Source of the DNA: Hydrogenophaga intermedia
Lineage (GTDB): Bacteria > Pseudomonadota > Gammaproteobacteria > Burkholderiales > Burkholderiaceae_C
Reading direction: 5' to 3'
Assembly: GCF_023715105.1 (NCBI RefSeq)
Contig: NZ_JAMBNO010000007.1
Coordinates: 62,001-126,000, forward strand
Length of the DNA stretch: 64,000 nucleotides
Shown here: in pieces, positions 31,474 to 40,061 of the stretch
Position numbering within the stretch: the stretch's first letter is position 1
Layout of the letters: each line of letters opens with the position of its first letter
The notes under the pieces: generated by a model
The model's input: only the letters and a program-made list of their open reading frames with translations
The model's database searches: none
Told to the model about the DNA's origin: nothing
Position numbers and translations under genes: made by a program

Positions 31474-32435
31474 GACCTGCGCAGCCCAGCCACTGCGCGC
31501 CGCAGTCCTTCGTCCACCGTGATTGGCGGCGTCCATCCGAGTGTCTCCCTGGTGTGCGAAATGTCCACCTGCAAATTGTCCAACAGACGTTGTGCCACGC
31601 CTTGCTTGCCGATCAGGGCAGCGCCGGCCCGCAACAGCGGCACCGGCACCGGGAAGAGCCGCGCCGGCTTGCCCATGGCGTCGCCCAGCCGTCGCAACAA
31701 GTCTGCGGTGGACAAATCCTCGCCGTCACTCACGAGGAAAGTCTGGTTCGCAGCGGCGGGGTGGTCGATGCAGGTGATCAGCAGATCGACCAGATTATCA
31801 AGCGAGACGAGGCTGCGGCGGTTCTGTGTCACCGCCGCCAGTGGGAGGGGCAGGCCGCGCTGGATGGCACGCATCATGGCGGCGAAGTTGGCCTTGACAC
31901 CGGGGCCGTAGACCAGGGGTGGGCGGATGATGACGATCTCCATGCCGGTCTCGACTGCAATGGCTCGCAGCCCAATCTCGGCATCGCGTTTGGAGACACC
32001 GTATGCGTCGAGCGGATGCGGCGAGTCGTCGTGGCGAAATGACTCGCCGGCGGACGTAAGTTCTCCATTGACCTTGATGGAGCTTGCGTACAAGAAGCGC
32101 TTGACGCCTGCGACTGCTGCTTGGCGTGCCAGTTCGAGGGTGCCACGTGTATTGACTGCGCGGAAGCTCGTCAGTGGGTCAACGGATGTTTCGCTCATGA
32201 CGTGGACCCGGGCTGCAAGATGAACGACGCAATAGATGTCTTGTAGCGCAGCAGACCAGTCAGTCGGCTGGGGGCTACCGAGCCGGAGCCTGGAGATGCG
32301 CGCAATCTCGCCCCGCTCGGCAAGACGCTGCGCCAAACTTCTACCGACGAAACCATTGGCACCGGTTAGCAGTAGTTTGGGCAAGCGTAGGTCTCCGTTG
32401 ATGCGACTCGCTGCCGACGGCGCTGGTTGCGCCAT
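31470..32435 (-). CDS. NAD-dependent epimerase/4-ketoreductase (WbpV-like)
   Basis: Short-chain-type nucleotide-sugar enzyme, 321 residues from ATG at 32435. NAD motif LTGANGFVGRSLAQRL (about residues 22-37), catalytic serine region YASSIKVNGE and YGVSK with Tyr-xxx-Lys. Proteins of this type next to a small sugar transferase usually reduce UDP-4-keto-6-deoxy-HexNAc to QuiNAc or FucNAc. The start is uncertain: a TTG at 32384 preceded by GGAG (8-nt spacer) gives MPKLLLTGANGFVG, while the ATG has no ribosome site. First gene of the minus-strand arm, with a plausible promoter at 32458-32485. Confidence 0.87.
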   Translation of the reverse strand: MAQPAPSAASRINGDLRLPKLLLTGANGFVGRSLAQRLAERGEIARISRLRLGSPQPTDWSAALQDIYCVVHLAARVHVMSETSVDPLTSFRAVNTRGTLELARQAAVAGVKRFLYASSIKVNGELTSAGESFRHDDSPHPLDAYGVSKRDAEIGLRAIAVETGMEIVIIRPPLVYGPGVKANFAAMMRAIQRGLPLPLAAVTQNRRSLVSLDNLVDLLITCIDHPAAANQTFLVSDGEDLSTADLLRRLGDAMGKPARLFPVPVPLLRAGAALIGKQGVAQRLLDNLQVDISHTRETLGWTPPITVDEGLRRAVAGLRRS

Positions 32436-32457
32436 GAACGAGACAACGAAGCAGCGT

Positions 32458-32485
32458 ATTTTGCAGTATCGATAATCAGTATCAA
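32458..32485 (-). promoter_or_regulatory. Putative sigma-70 promoter of the minus-strand glycan arm
   Basis: Reading the minus strand: -35 TTGATA (32485-32480), 16-nt spacer, -10 CAAAAT (32463-32458), in an A/T-rich stretch of the 198-bp divergent gap. It would start transcription near 32450 and serve the epimerase, sugar transferase, acetyltransferase and dehydratase genes. The plus-strand promoter for wecB must lie in the same gap but no convincing pair was found. Confidence 0.4.
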
Positions 32486-32633
32486 TGCTGTCTGATGCAG
32501 GTGTTGATTCGTCGCATAAACTAGGCGGTTAGCCGGAGATCCCTTGCGACCTCCGAGCAATTAGGGCGATGGGTGTCTGTCACCACCTTGACGCTGGTCT
32601 TATTTACGAATCTCCCGACCCCCTGCGAGCCAA

Positions 32634-33755
32634 ATGAAAGTTCTGGTCGTGTTTGGTACCAGACCGGAGGCCATCAAGATGGCCCCTGTGGTCAAAGCGC
32701 TGAAGTCCGATCGGCGATACGAAGTAAGGCTATGCGTTACGGCGCAACATCGAGCGATGTTGGATCAGGTATTGCGCCTGTTCGAGCTTGAACCTGACGA
32801 CGATCTCGATCTGATGAAGCCCGGTCAGGACCTGACCGACATTACATCCAACGTGTTGCTTGGCTTGCGTCCGCTGCTCAAGGCGTGGCGGCCGGATCGT
32901 GTGCTGGTGCACGGCGACACAACCACCACGCTGGCGGCCAGTCTTGCTGCCTACTACGAACGCATTGCGGTCGGCCACGTCGAAGCAGGGCTGCGAACCC
33001 ATGATCGCTATGCACCTTGGCCCGAAGAGTTGAACCGTCATCTCACGGGGGCCTTGGCCAGCATTCATTTCGCTCCGACACAGCGGGCTAAGGACAACCT
33101 GCTGCGCGAGGGTGTAGACCCCGCGACCATTCATGTCACCGGCAATACCGTCATTGATGCGCTTCTCGACGTCGTTGGCCGTATCGAGAAGGACGGGCGC
33201 CTGTGCGCCGAACTGGATGCCGGCCTGCCGACGCTGGACCCCGGGCGGCGCTTGGTGCTGGTGACAGGGCATCGGCGCGAGAATTTTGGCCATGGCTTCG
33301 AGAACATCTGCCGCGCCTTGCGCGAAATCGCGACCGGCCAACAGGCGGAGGTGGTCTATCCCGTACACCTGAACCCGAACGTCCAGGAGCCAGTCCGGCG
33401 CATTCTGTCGGGATGCGACAGCGTGCATCTGATTGATCCCCTGGACTATTTGCCTTTCGTGCGTCTTATGAGTCGCGCGCACATGGTCATCACGGATTCG
33501 GGGGGCATCCAGGAGGAGGCGCCATCGCTGGGCAAGCCTGTGCTTGTGATGCGCAACACCACCGAGCGTCCCGAGGCGGTGGATGCTGGCACCGTCAAGC
33601 TCGTGGGCACCGATCCTGGGCGCATCGTGACCGAAGCTACCCGCTTGCTCACGGACCCGGAGCAATACCAGGCGATGTCTCGCGCCCACAACCCCTATGG
33701 CGATGGCCTGGCGGCCCGCCGCATAGCCGAACTACTTCTGTCCTCTGCTCCATGA
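32634..33755 (+). CDS. wecB: UDP-N-acetylglucosamine 2-epimerase (non-hydrolysing)
   Basis: Interconverts UDP-GlcNAc and UDP-ManNAc. The 373-residue protein has the hallmarks [14 protein letters not shown] at the N-terminus, [29 protein letters not shown], the histidine motif TGHRRENFG and [19 protein letters not shown]. First gene of the long plus-strand operon; its stop overlaps the wecC start as ATGA. Together with WecC it yields UDP-ManNAcA, an acidic building block of enterobacterial common antigen and many capsules. Confidence 0.96.
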   Translation: MKVLVVFGTRPEAIKMAPVVKALKSDRRYEVRLCVTAQHRAMLDQVLRLFELEPDDDLDLMKPGQDLTDITSNVLLGLRPLLKAWRPDRVLVHGDTTTTLAASLAAYYERIAVGHVEAGLRTHDRYAPWPEELNRHLTGALASIHFAPTQRAKDNLLREGVDPATIHVTGNTVIDALLDVVGRIEKDGRLCAELDAGLPTLDPGRRLVLVTGHRRENFGHGFENICRALREIATGQQAEVVYPVHLNPNVQEPVRRILSGCDSVHLIDPLDYLPFVRLMSRAHMVITDSGGIQEEAPSLGKPVLVMRNTTERPEAVDAGTVKLVGTDPGRIVTEATRLLTDPEQYQAMSRAHNPYGDGLAARRIAELLLSSAP

Positions 33756-35008
33756 ACCCCAACACAGCTTTCCAGACGGTCTCCCTCATTGGTCTCGGCT
33801 ACATCGGCCTGCCCACGGCAGCGGTGCTGGCCAGTCGCGGTGTCCACGTCATCGGGGTGGATGTGAACACCCATGCGGTGGAGACCATCAACAGTGGGGG
33901 TGTACACATCGTCGAGCCCGACCTCGATGCGTTGGTCGGCGACGTGGTGCGTAGCGGCCTGTTGCGCGCCACAACCCGCCCCGAAGCCTCGGATGCCTTT
34001 GTCATTGCCGTGCCCACGCCGTTTCGTGACGAGCACGTACCCGATCTCAGCTATGTCGAGGCCGCCGCTCGCTCTATCGCGCCGGTGCTCCAGCCCGGCA
34101 ACCTCGTGATCCTCGAATCCACGTCCCCTGTCGGTGCGACAGAGCAGCTCACGCGGTGGCTGGCCGATGCCCGCCCCGACCTGACGTTCCCGCACCAGGC
34201 CGGCGAGGCCGCCCAGGTTCGCGTTGCATACTGCCCCGAGCGTGTGCTCCCGGGCAAGGTGCTGACGGAGCTGGTTGAGAACGACCGTGTGGTGGGTGGT
34301 CTCACACCAGCGTGCGCGCGCCGGGCCGCCGAGTTGTACGGCGTCTTCGTCAAGGGTGAGTGCCTGATCACGAATGCCCGCACGGCCGAAATGTGCAAGC
34401 TCACTGAAAACTCGTTTCGCGATGTCAACATCGCCTTCGCCAACGAGCTGTCCCTCATCTGTGATCGTCTGGGTATCAACGTGTGGGAGCTGATCCGGCT
34501 GGCCAACCACCACCCGCGGGTCAACATTCTGCAGCCCGGCCCTGGCGTCGGCGGCCACTGCATCGCCGTCGATCCCTGGTTCATCGTGCATTCGGCACCT
34601 GAGCAGGCGCGCATCATCCGCACCGCGCGCGAGGTGAACGACGGTAAGCCACATTTCGTGGCAGGCCGCATTGCGGAGGCCGCGTCCGCGCACACTCAGC
34701 CTGTGATCGCCTGCATGGGTCTCGCCTTCAAACCCGACATCGACGACCTTCGTGAAAGCCCGGCGGTCGAAATCGTGCGCATGTTGGCGCAACAGAATGT
34801 GGGTCGTCTGCTGGTGGTCGAGCCGCATGTGGAGCACCTGCCGACGGACCTGGCCCAGTTGTCCAACGTAAGCCTGGTGTCCGCAAAAGAGGCGCTGGCG
34901 CAGGCTCAGGTGGTGGCCATGCTGGTCAACCATCGTGCTTTCTACGGTATCACCAAGGCGCAACTTGGTGACAAGCGCGTTATCGATACGCGGGGGGTCT
35001 GGCAGTGA
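33752..35008 (+). CDS. wecC: UDP-N-acetyl-D-mannosamine dehydrogenase
   Basis: NAD-dependent four-electron oxidation of UDP-ManNAc to UDP-ManNAcA. The 418-residue protein has [15 protein letters not shown] (NAD site), [34 protein letters not shown], the catalytic cysteine C270 in [13 protein letters not shown] and [19 protein letters not shown] overlaps the wecB stop and its own stop overlaps the GTG of the next gene, so the first three genes are translationally coupled. Substrate assignment rests on the adjacent wecB; a related UDP-HexNAc dehydrogenase is the alternative. Confidence 0.94.
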   Translation: MNPNTAFQTVSLIGLGYIGLPTAAVLASRGVHVIGVDVNTHAVETINSGGVHIVEPDLDALVGDVVRSGLLRATTRPEASDAFVIAVPTPFRDEHVPDLSYVEAAARSIAPVLQPGNLVILESTSPVGATEQLTRWLADARPDLTFPHQAGEAAQVRVAYCPERVLPGKVLTELVENDRVVGGLTPACARRAAELYGVFVKGECLITNARTAEMCKLTENSFRDVNIAFANELSLICDRLGINVWELIRLANHHPRVNILQPGPGVGGHCIAVDPWFIVHSAPEQARIIRTAREVNDGKPHFVAGRIAEAASAHTQPVIACMGLAFKPDIDDLRESPAVEIVRMLAQQNVGRLLVVEPHVEHLPTDLAQLSNVSLVSAKEALAQAQVVAMLVNHRAFYGITKAQLGDKRVIDTRGVWQ

Positions 35009-37140
35009 AGCAGGTCTTGATCAAGGGAGGCTCTGCCGTCGTCGAGGAAGTGCCGACCCCTTCCGTGGGGCGGCGCAATATTCTGGTGCGGGTGACGCAT
35101 TCGTGTATCAGCGTGGGTACCGAGATGGCGGGCATGCGCATGTCCGGCTTACCCCTTTATCAGCGCGCGCTCAAGCAGCCCGAGAACGTCAAGCGGGTGC
35201 TCGACATGATGCGCGACCAGGGCATCAAGCGTACGCTGGACCGGGTGCAGGGCAAGCTCGCGGCGGGCAGTGCCACCGGCTACTCCGCCGCCGGCATAGT
35301 TATCGAGGTCGGCGAGGAGGTCGAGGGCTTTTCTGTCGGTGATCGTGTGGCCTGTGCGGGTGCGGGCGTGGCCAACCACGCCGAGATCATCGACGTGCCC
35401 GTGAACTTGGCCGTGCCTTGTCCAGAGGGTTTGGGCAATGGCATGGCGTCCACTGTCACGCTTGGTGCGATCGCCATGCAGGGCGTGCGTCGCGCCAATC
35501 CCACGCTGGGCGAGACGTTCGTGGTGGTAGGGCTGGGCATCCTCGGCCAGATCACCGCCCAGTTGCTCACCGCAAACGGCTGCCGCGTGATCGGCGTCGA
35601 TCTCGATCCGCAGCGAGTGGACCTTGCCCTGGGTACGGGCATGGCGATTGGCATCAATCCGGCTACGGATCCCTACGTCGAGCGCGTGCTCAAGCACACC
35701 CAGGGCCTGGGCGCTGACGGCGTCATCGTCACGGCAGCCACGCCCAGCAACGAGGTGATCAGCGAGGCCATGCAAGCCTGCCGCAAGAAGGGTCGCGTCG
35801 TGCTCGTCGGCGACGTCGGGCTCGACCTCAATCGCGCCGACTTCTACAAGAAAGAGCTGGACTTCCTGATCTCCTCGTCCTACGGCCCGGGCCGGTACGA
35901 CCCCGTGTATGAGGAAGGCGGTCAGGACTACCCGCTGCCTTACGTGCGCTGGACCGAGAACCGCAACATGCAGGCCTACCTGGACCTGCTGCAGTCAGGC
36001 CGTGTGCGCCTGGACCACCTGTGCGCCGAGCCGTTCGACATCGACCGCGCTGGCGAGGCCTACGACGCCCTCAAGGTAGAAGGCCGCAAGCCGTTGCTGG
36101 TGCTGCTCGCCTACCCGGAGCGCGAAGGCCAGCGCGGCACCCGCGTGGCCTTGCCACCGCGAAGCAGGCCGAGTTCGGGCGCCATCCGCGTAGGCTTGGC
36201 CGGCGCCTCCAGCTTCGCCCAGGGCATGCACCTGCCCAACATGGTCAAGCTGCGTGATCGTTTCAGCCTACGCGCGGTGATGAGCCGCACCGGCGCCAAT
36301 GCCAAAGCCGTCGGCACCCAGTACGAGGCCGGGTACTGCACCACGCGCTTCGAAGACTTGCTGGAGGATGCCGACGTCGATCTGGTGATGGTCACCACCC
36401 GACACGATCTGCACGCCCCGATGACGCTGCAGGCCCTGCGGGCCGGCAAACACGTGTTCGTGGAAAAGCCGCTTGCCCTGCGGGAGGACGAGCTCGACGC
36501 CATCGAGCGCTTCTACGCCGAGCGCCCCGACGGCCCCTTGCTCATGGTGGGTTACAACCGACGCTTCTCGCCAGCGACGCAGGCCGTGGTGCGCGTACTG
36601 GCCGGTCGCACCACGCCCTTGCTGGTCAACTACCGCATGAACGCGGGCTTCATTCCACCCGATCATTGGGTGCAGGGGCCCGAGGGCGGTGGTCGCAACC
36701 TGGGCGAGGCGTGCCACATATATGACCTGTTCAGTGCCCTGGTGGGTGAGCATGCTGTGGTCGACGTGCAAGCCAGTGCGGTGCACCCGCGCGGCGAGCC
36801 TTGGCGGCGGAACGATAACTTCGTCGCTACCCTGCGCTATGCCGACGGCTCCGTGTGCACGCTCACCTACACCTCCATGGGCGAGAAATCCCACCCCAAG
36901 GAGCGTATGGAGGTGTTCGCCGACGGCCGCGTCGTGACGATGGACGACTACAAGTCCGTTGCCATCCATGGTGGGCGCCATACGGGCTGGTCCGCGCCCA
37001 GCGCACAGAAGGGCCAGTACGAAGAACTCGTGGCGCTGGCCAGAAGCCTGCGCGAGGGCGCGCCATGGCCTATTTCGCTGGCCGATCAACTCCAGACTTC
37101 GCGCGTCGCGCTGCGCATCGAACAACTGCTGGGCGCCTGA
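35005..37140 (+). CDS. Bi-domain dehydrogenase: MDR (alcohol dehydrogenase-like) + Gfo/Idh/MocA, copy 1
   Basis: Fusion oxidoreductase of 711 residues. The N-terminal domain (about 1-370) is a zinc-type MDR fold with VVVGLGILGQITAQLL as NAD(P) site and lacks an obvious full catalytic zinc set. The C-terminal domain (about 390-711) is Gfo/Idh/MocA with VGLAGASSFAQGMHLPN and the sugar-dehydrogenase motif HVFVEKPLAL (about 480). Starts at GTG overlapping wecC. Such fusions occur in polysaccharide loci next to heparinase-type proteins; they probably oxidise/reduce a nucleotide sugar or glycan residue, but no reaction is established to my knowledge. A paralogue of identical length lies at 47312-49447. 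Confidence 0.88.
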   Translation: MKQVLIKGGSAVVEEVPTPSVGRRNILVRVTHSCISVGTEMAGMRMSGLPLYQRALKQPENVKRVLDMMRDQGIKRTLDRVQGKLAAGSATGYSAAGIVIEVGEEVEGFSVGDRVACAGAGVANHAEIIDVPVNLAVPCPEGLGNGMASTVTLGAIAMQGVRRANPTLGETFVVVGLGILGQITAQLLTANGCRVIGVDLDPQRVDLALGTGMAIGINPATDPYVERVLKHTQGLGADGVIVTAATPSNEVISEAMQACRKKGRVVLVGDVGLDLNRADFYKKELDFLISSSYGPGRYDPVYEEGGQDYPLPYVRWTENRNMQAYLDLLQSGRVRLDHLCAEPFDIDRAGEAYDALKVEGRKPLLVLLAYPEREGQRGTRVALPPRSRPSSGAIRVGLAGASSFAQGMHLPNMVKLRDRFSLRAVMSRTGANAKAVGTQYEAGYCTTRFEDLLEDADVDLVMVTTRHDLHAPMTLQALRAGKHVFVEKPLALREDELDAIERFYAERPDGPLLMVGYNRRFSPATQAVVRVLAGRTTPLLVNYRMNAGFIPPDHWVQGPEGGGRNLGEACHIYDLFSALVGEHAVVDVQASAVHPRGEPWRRNDNFVATLRYADGSVCTLTYTSMGEKSHPKERMEVFADGRVVTMDDYKSVAIHGGRHTGWSAPSAQKGQYEELVALARSLREGAPWPISLADQLQTSRVALRIEQLLGA

Positions 37141-37174
37141 TCCGCGCTTCGCTCACACGACGACAAGGCATTCC

Positions 37175-39190
37175 ATGTGCGGTATCACCGGCATCTTCTC
37201 AACCTCACCACGGCGCACAGCCGATCCGGGCGTGCTCACCGCGATGCGCGACAGCATGATGCACCGAGGACCCGATGGCGGTGACGTTTGGTTCTCGCCC
37301 GACCGCACGGTCGGACTCGCTCACCGGCGCCTGTCGATCATCGACCTGTCCAACGCGGCTACGCAGCCGATGTCCAACGAGACAGGCTCGGTCTGGATCA
37401 CCTTCAACGGCGAGATCTACAACCACATCGAATTGCGCGCGCAGTTGCTGGCGCATGGGCATGTGTTCCGTACCGATCACTCCGATACCGAAGTGCTGGT
37501 ACATGGATATGAACAATGGGGCTTGGACGGACTGCTCAAGCGCGTTGCTGGTGACTATGCCTTCGCGATCTGGGATCAGGAGCGTGAGCTGCTGTCCCTT
37601 GCACGCGATCGCATCGGGGTCAAGCCGCTTTACTTCCACTCGGGCCCCGACCAGTTCCTGTTTGGCTCCGAAATCAAGGCCATCCTCGCCAACCCCGACG
37701 TCCCCCGCGATGTCGAACCGGTGGCGATGTACCACTACCTGAGTTTTCTCACAACGCCGGCGCCGCTGACCATGTTCCGCGGCATCTACAAGCTCCCGGC
37801 GGGGTATGCGATGACAGTCGATCGCGTGGGCACCATCAAGGCCTGGCGCTACTGGGATGCCGTGCCGGGCCAAGGTATCGACCCGTCCGAGACACGCGGT
37901 CTCTCCGAAGCCGCTACCGAAGACTTCTACGTGCAGGGTATCCGTTCGCGCCTTGAGAAGGCCGTCGAGCGGCGCATGATGTCCGACGTGCCCTTCGGCG
38001 TGTTTCTGTCCGGGGGCATCGACTCCTCCACCAACGTGGCGCTGATGAGCCGCCTGATGGACCGCCCGGTGGACTCCTTCACCGTGGGGTTCAAGGACTA
38101 CGCTCATCTCAACGAGCTCGAGTACGCCGATCAGGTTGCGCGTGAGTACAAGACCAACCACCACCAGATCCTGATCGACGAGAAGGACATGGTGGGCTAC
38201 CTCGATCAGCTCATCCACCACCAGGACGAGCCGATTGCCGACTGGGTCTGTATTCCGCTGTATTTCGTCTCCAAGCTCACGCGCGACAACGGTGTCACCG
38301 TGATCCAGGTCGGTGAAGGCTCTGACGAGCAGTTCAGCGGTTACGCGAGCTACATGGGTTACCTGGAGCTGTACCACAAGTACTGGAAGCCCTTCCGCAA
38401 CTTCGTGCCCGGTCCGCTACGCCACATGATCGCTGGCGCAGCGAAGGCGGCCGCCAAGGTCCGTCCGGGGTTGTCCATGTATGCCGACATCATCGACCGC
38501 GCCGCGCGCAACCGCGAGCACTTCTGGAGTGGTGCCACTGTGTTCTGGGACACCATGAAGCGCGAACTGGTGCGCCCCGAAGCCGACTGGTCGGCCCAAG
38601 TGCCCGACGCCGTGCGCAACAGCGGCCTGCTGCCGTCCAGCTACCTCGAGACCGACACCTTCAACGTCATCTCCTCTTTCCTTGGACCGTTCGACGCCGC
38701 GCACCCGGGCCAGGACGCGCTCACGCGCATGATCTACAACGAGTTCAAGCTTCGCCTGCCGGAGCTGCTGCTCATGCGGGTAGACAAGATCACCATGTCC
38801 GAGTCGCTGGAAGCGCGCGTGCCCTTCCTCGACCACGAACTCGTCGAGTTCTCCATGGATATCCCGGAGGCCTGGAAGACGCGCAACGGTGTGGCCAAGT
38901 ACCTGCTGAAGAAGGCCGTCGAGGGCTTGATCCCCGACAACATCATCTACCGCAAGAAGATGGGCTTTGGGGCTCCGATGGCCGACTGGCTCCGGGGTGA
39001 CTTCGGCCGACAAGCGGAAAGTGCCGTGCTGGGCAGCAACTTGTTGCGGCGCGGTCACTTCAATGTCGCTCACGTCCAAAATCTGTTCAAAGACCATCGA
39101 AGTGGACGCCGCGATACCAGTCTTTACCTGTGGACGCTATTCAATCTGACTTCGTGGTACGACTATTGGATAGATGGCCGTGAGGGGTGA
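37175..39190 (+). CDS. Glutamine-dependent amidotransferase, asparagine synthase (AsnB) family
   Basis: Two-domain enzyme of 671 residues. The N-terminal glutaminase domain starts MCGITGIFS with catalytic Cys2 and has RGPDGGDVW, LAHRRLSIIDLS and FNGEIYNHIELRAQL; the synthetase domain (from about 225) has the ATP loop FLSGGIDSSTNVALM (about 277-285) and RVPFLDHELVEFSMD. The frame was started at the ATG that places Cys second. In glycan loci AsnB-like proteins such as WbpS are thought to amidate uronic acids, and the nearby UDP-ManNAcA genes make a hexuronamide product plausible here. True asparagine synthesis cannot be excluded. Confidence 0.9.
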   Translation: MCGITGIFSTSPRRTADPGVLTAMRDSMMHRGPDGGDVWFSPDRTVGLAHRRLSIIDLSNAATQPMSNETGSVWITFNGEIYNHIELRAQLLAHGHVFRTDHSDTEVLVHGYEQWGLDGLLKRVAGDYAFAIWDQERELLSLARDRIGVKPLYFHSGPDQFLFGSEIKAILANPDVPRDVEPVAMYHYLSFLTTPAPLTMFRGIYKLPAGYAMTVDRVGTIKAWRYWDAVPGQGIDPSETRGLSEAATEDFYVQGIRSRLEKAVERRMMSDVPFGVFLSGGIDSSTNVALMSRLMDRPVDSFTVGFKDYAHLNELEYADQVAREYKTNHHQILIDEKDMVGYLDQLIHHQDEPIADWVCIPLYFVSKLTRDNGVTVIQVGEGSDEQFSGYASYMGYLELYHKYWKPFRNFVPGPLRHMIAGAAKAAAKVRPGLSMYADIIDRAARNREHFWSGATVFWDTMKRELVRPEADWSAQVPDAVRNSGLLPSSYLETDTFNVISSFLGPFDAAHPGQDALTRMIYNEFKLRLPELLLMRVDKITMSESLEARVPFLDHELVEFSMDIPEAWKTRNGVAKYLLKKAVEGLIPDNIIYRKKMGFGAPMADWLRGDFGRQAESAVLGSNLLRRGHFNVAHVQNLFKDHRSGRRDTSLYLWTLFNLTSWYDYWIDGREG

Positions 39191-39191
39191 A

Positions 39192-40061
39192 ATGCAAGAA
39201 ACCGTGCCACATCGACTTTCGTCTGATCGTTCGAGGTTTCGACAAATCTACCTCCGGAGTGCCGAGGACGTACTCTCCTTCTGGACCGAATCCATGCAGA
39301 AGGAGATCTCAAAGCACAATTTCGGATGGTATTCGACAGACTTTCGAGAGTATCTTAGACAATCTGAAGTTCGCTATTGGATTGCCCTGAGTTCAATAGA
39401 GAAAACGGGGCAACTGCGTTCGCTGTGCGACGTGGGTGGATTCTTTGGTGCATTCCCTCTAGCCTTGCGTCGCATGGGAGTCGAAGTTGCAATGACAGAG
39501 GCGCTGGGTTACTACAGCGACTCTTTCTCGCCACTGTTTTCTTATCTACGTGGACAGGGCGTGGAGATCATCGATCACGATCCGTTTGAAGCAAACTGGC
39601 ACCTTTCCAAGCAGTTCGATGTGGTGAGTGCGATGGCGGTACTCGAGCACTATCCCCATTCGCCTAGGAGATTCCTCGATCATCTGGGTTCAATGATTGG
39701 CCCGATGGGGCGCCTTTACATTGAGGTGCCTAACATCGCCTATTGGCCCAAAAGACTTGCTCTGTTGCGTGGTCGGTCGCCGCTGGCTTCCATTGAGGAT
39801 GTCTACCTGTCGGCGGTCCCATTCATCGGACATCACCGTGAGCTCACGATAGACGAGTTTCATCGACTTGCGAAGTTGGCCAATTTGACCGTACTGCATT
39901 CAGAACACTACAACTATTCTTTTGTTGGCCCGTGGATCAAGCGTTTCATCTCCGATCCCGTGCTCACCCTTATGTCGCATCGTCCGGCGATGCGAGAGTG
40001 TCTGTCGGTTGTTCTCGGTCTGACGGCTCGCCATTCTCTCCAAAACGAGTCACATGGCTGA
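39192..40061 (+). CDS. Class I SAM-dependent methyltransferase
   Basis: Predicted soluble methyltransferase of 289 residues, starting at the ATG at 39192 (MQETVPHRLSSD), which has GAGGGG upstream; an ATG at 39174 inside the previous gene is the alternative. SAM motif I is CDVGGFFGAFPLALRRMG (about residues 79-96), post-I EALGYY, motif II VVSAMAVLEHYP and motif III GPMGRLYIEVPN. The N-terminal 70 residues are not recognised. Its codons are visibly more A/T-rich than those of its neighbours, suggesting separate acquisition. It probably methylates a sugar of the polymer or a lipid-linked intermediate. Confidence 0.85.
   Translation: MQETVPHRLSSDRSRFRQIYLRSAEDVLSFWTESMQKEISKHNFGWYSTDFREYLRQSEVRYWIALSSIEKTGQLRSLCDVGGFFGAFPLALRRMGVEVAMTEALGYYSDSFSPLFSYLRGQGVEIIDHDPFEANWHLSKQFDVVSAMAVLEHYPHSPRRFLDHLGSMIGPMGRLYIEVPNIAYWPKRLALLRGRSPLASIEDVYLSAVPFIGHHRELTIDEFHRLAKLANLTVLHSEHYNYSFVGPWIKRFISDPVLTLMSHRPAMRECLSVVLGLTARHSLQNESHG

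Noticed and set aside
32462-32486. Direct repeat CAGTATC-N6-CAGTATC in the wecB/epimerase gap as a regulator site
   Set aside because: Only two short copies, and it coincides with the predicted spacer and -35 of the minus-strand promoter; not enough to call a separate site.
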